Source: Thermoleophilia bacterium
GTDB lineage: Bacteria > Actinomycetota > Thermoleophilia > Gaiellales > Gaiellaceae
DNA length: 64,000 nt
NCBI GenBank assembly: GCA_023382435.1
Contig: JAHDVS010000011.1
Coordinates: 1 to 64,000 of the forward strand
Reading direction: 5' to 3'
Numbering within the stretch: the stretch's first letter is position 1; the number at the start of each line of letters is the position of its first letter. The notes beneath the pieces are model-generated. The model ran no database searches. It was not told where the DNA came from and saw only the letters and a list, made by a program, of their open reading frames with translations. Both the position numbers and the translations under genes were made by a program. Of this stretch, positions 62,518 through 64,000 are shown one piece after another.

Positions 62518-63816
62518 GTGACGCGCGTCTACTCGGCCGACTGGGTGCTGCCGGTTGGCGGACCGCCGATCGCCGGCGGCGGCGTCGCCGTCGAGGGCGA
62601 TCGGATCGTCGCCGTCGCTCCCGCCGCCGAGCTCGACGGCGAGCGCTGCCACGAGGAGGGCGGCGTGATCGTCCCCGGGTTCGTGAACGCCCACAGCCAC
62701 CTCGAGTACGCGGTCTACGCGGGCTTCGGCGACGGGCTCGAGTTCGCCGACTGGCTCCGCGTGCACGTCGAGCGCAAGCGGCTGCTCGACTGGGACGCCA
62801 CCGTCGCGATCGCCCGGGCGGGGGCGGCGGCCTGCGTTGCCGGCGGGATGACCACGGTCGCGGACGCCAGCTTCAACGGAGCGGCGGCCGTCGCCGCGGA
62901 CGAGCTCGGGCTCCGCGCGATCATCCACCTGGAGGTCTTCGGCGACGGGGCCGGCGAGCTCACGACTCGTTTCGAGCCGAACCGCGAGCGGATCGAGGGA
63001 TCCCTGTCCTCGCGCGTGCGACTCGGCGTCTCTCCGCATTCCCCCGCCACGGCCTCGGCCGAGCTCTACCGTGCGTCCCTGGCGCTCGGGCTGCCCGTTG
63101 CCACGCACGTCGCCGAGAGCGCCGTGGAGCGCGAGTGGCTGGTGCACGGCAGCGGTCCGTGGGCCGCATTCGGCGACCTGCTCCCGTCGCCGCCCGGCGA
63201 GACCGGCGTGCGCGCGCTCGCGCGGGCGGGAGCGCTGTCGCCGGCCGTCTCCGCCGTCCACTGCGTGCATGTCGACGACGAGGAGATCGAGCTCCTTGCC
63301 GCCCACGACGTCGCAGTCGTGCATTGCCCCCGCTCGAACGCCCTGCTCGGCTGCGGGATCGCGCCGCTCGCGCGGCTGCGGGCTGCCGGTCTCCGGGTCG
63401 GGCTCGGCACGGACAGCCCCGCCTCGACGCCGTCCTTCGACGTCTTCGAGGAGATGCGTGCGGCGATTCTCGTCGCCCGGGCCGGCACGGCAAGCGCGGG
63501 CGCGCTCAGCGCCGCGGACGCGCTACGCCTCGCCACGCTCGGATCGGCGGAGTCGCTCGGCCTCTCCGGGGAGATCGGCTCGCTCGAGGTGGGCAAGCGG
63601 GCAGACCTCACGGTGGTCTCGCTGCTCGCCTCTCCCTACCTGCCCTGGGAGGACCCGGTGGCCGCGGTCGTGTACGGCGGCACGCCCGAGCGCGTCTCCC
63701 GTACCATCGTGGATGGCGTCGTCAGGTACGACCGAGGAGGTACCCAGTGGCACGAGCTACGAGCAAAGGCGGCCGCCGCCCGCGGCCGGATGCTCGCGCC
63801 CGGAAGCCGGAGGTAG
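62518..63816 (+). CDS. Amidohydrolase, candidate aminodeoxyfutalosine deaminase
   Basis: 432 residues from GTG 62518. Metal-dependent amidohydrolase: GVIVPGFVNAHSHLEYAVYAGFG (HxH), VATHVAES (His), AVHCVHVDDEE (His) and GLGTDSPASTPSFDVFEEMR (Asp). The family is the ATZ/TRZ-like deaminases. N-terminal RVYSADWVLPVGGPPIAGGGVAVEGDRIVAVAP and the FADWLRVHVERKR region resemble actinobacterial MqnX/futalosine deaminases of menaquinone synthesis, but S-adenosylhomocysteine or guanine deaminase remain possible, and no other mqn genes are in the window. Its 3' end is overlapped by the next gene by 70 bases. Confidence 0.82.
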   Translation: MTRVYSADWVLPVGGPPIAGGGVAVEGDRIVAVAPAAELDGERCHEEGGVIVPGFVNAHSHLEYAVYAGFGDGLEFADWLRVHVERKRLLDWDATVAIARAGAAACVAGGMTTVADASFNGAAAVAADELGLRAIIHLEVFGDGAGELTTRFEPNRERIEGSLSSRVRLGVSPHSPATASAELYRASLALGLPVATHVAESAVEREWLVHGSGPWAAFGDLLPSPPGETGVRALARAGALSPAVSAVHCVHVDDEEIELLAAHDVAVVHCPRSNALLGCGIAPLARLRAAGLRVGLGTDSPASTPSFDVFEEMRAAILVARAGTASAGALSAADALRLATLGSAESLGLSGEIGSLEVGKRADLTVVSLLASPYLPWEDPVAAVVYGGTPERVSRTIVDGVVRYDRGGTQWHELRAKAAAARGRMLAPGSRR

Positions 63817-64000
63817 CTCCCGCGCCGAAGCCGAAGCCGAAGGCGAAGCAGAAGACCTACGAGGACGAGCTCTTCTTCATGCGGCTTCGCCGCCACCAGA
63901 AGCCGATCTTCCTGTTCCTCGCGGTCGCGTTCGCGCTCAGCTTCATCATCCTCGGCGTGGGCTCCGGAAACGGCTTCCTCGGAGACATCTTCCAGGGCGG
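63747..64000 (+). CDS. N-terminal part of a membrane protein (runs off the window)
   Basis: GTG 63747 with AGGAGG six bases upstream gives 84 residues to the edge in a different frame from the amidohydrolase, which it overlaps by 70 bases. A basic N-terminus (ATSKGGRRPRPDARARKPE), a KPKPKAKQ repeat, then KTYEDELFFMRLRRHQKP and one membrane span (IFLFLAVAFALSFIILGVG) before GSGNGFLGDIFQGG. The strong Shine-Dalgarno and the span support it as real. Such N-termini occur on actinobacterial anchored TPR-type proteins, which cannot be tested here. Confidence 0.7.
   Translation, partial: MARATSKGGRRPRPDARARKPEVAPAPKPKPKAKQKTYEDELFFMRLRRHQKPIFLFLAVAFALSFIILGVGSGNGFLGDIFQG

Overview
This 64 kb window is ordinary-looking chromosome from a very GC-rich bacterium (about 70% G+C by eye), almost certainly an actinobacterium and probably of the Thermoleophilia (Gaiellales/Solirubrobacterales) type. 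That placement is an inference. It rests on a mycobacterial-style FHA-PstP-RodA-PbpA-PknB operon, a PdtaS/PdtaR-type two-component pair, an F420-type (DDN-like) reductase, a SufR-led suf operon, DUF4446 and DUF4395 proteins and frequent GTG starts. Genes are densely packed, with many 4-base GTGA/ATGA stop-start overlaps.

Layout. 1-3.5 kb is the most accessory-looking part: a partial gene, a likely toxin-antitoxin pair (DUF2283 plus a small nuclease-like protein), an orphan RTX-repeat fragment, a DUF3800 protein, a DnaQ-like exonuclease and the remains of a helicase gene. 3.5-9.1 kb: MscS channel, tRNA-Arg(CCT), GH15 glucoamylase/trehalase, MFS transporter, a receiver domain that has lost its phosphoacceptor, and an anchored Thr/Glu/Val-rich protein. 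9.2-23.5 kb is central carbon and sulfur metabolism: 2-oxoglutarate dehydrogenase E1, a DUF302/persulfide-dioxygenase/rhodanese operon, and a ghrB-glcD-glcE-glcF-pyc operon for 2-hydroxyacid (glycolate) oxidation and anaplerosis, with a divergent DUF4395-thioredoxin gene. 23.5-25.9 kb holds two uncharacterised genes and an IS5-type transposase fragment abutting the cytochrome oxidase operon. 25.9-29.9 kb: coxB (with fused cytochrome c), ctaD, a CtaA-half/CtaB fusion and a 36-residue membrane protein. 29.9-37.3 kb: transaldolase, transketolase, PdtaS/PdtaR-like pair, a membrane protein, a PRC-barrel-like protein and glutamine synthetase behind a leader terminator. 37.4-40.5 kb: SIMPL, HNH, DUF4446 and CARDB-like proteins.

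40.6-50.5 kb is a cell-wall and growth-control operon: membrane Ser/Thr kinase, FhaA, FhaB, PP2C phosphatase, RodA/FtsW, PBP, PASTA kinase PknB and D-Ala-D-Ala ligase. 50.5-52.4 kb: class III aminotransferase and dCTP deaminase, divergent. 52.6-61.3 kb: the suf operon (sufC-sufB-sufD-P-type ATPase-sufS-sufU-Rieske) read leftward from divergent sufR. 61.4-64 kb: tatA, tatC, an amidohydrolase (candidate futalosine-pathway deaminase) and the start of a membrane protein gene.

No CRISPR array, prophage or complete defence island is visible. The most unusual signals are a dispersed GC-rich palindrome that carries stop codons of flanking genes, an intrinsic terminator inside the glnA leader, a half-CtaA/CtaB fusion, a multi-membrane-span kinase at the head of the wall operon, and a CtpE-like P-type ATPase inside the suf operon. 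All calls come from reading the sequence; no database search was run.
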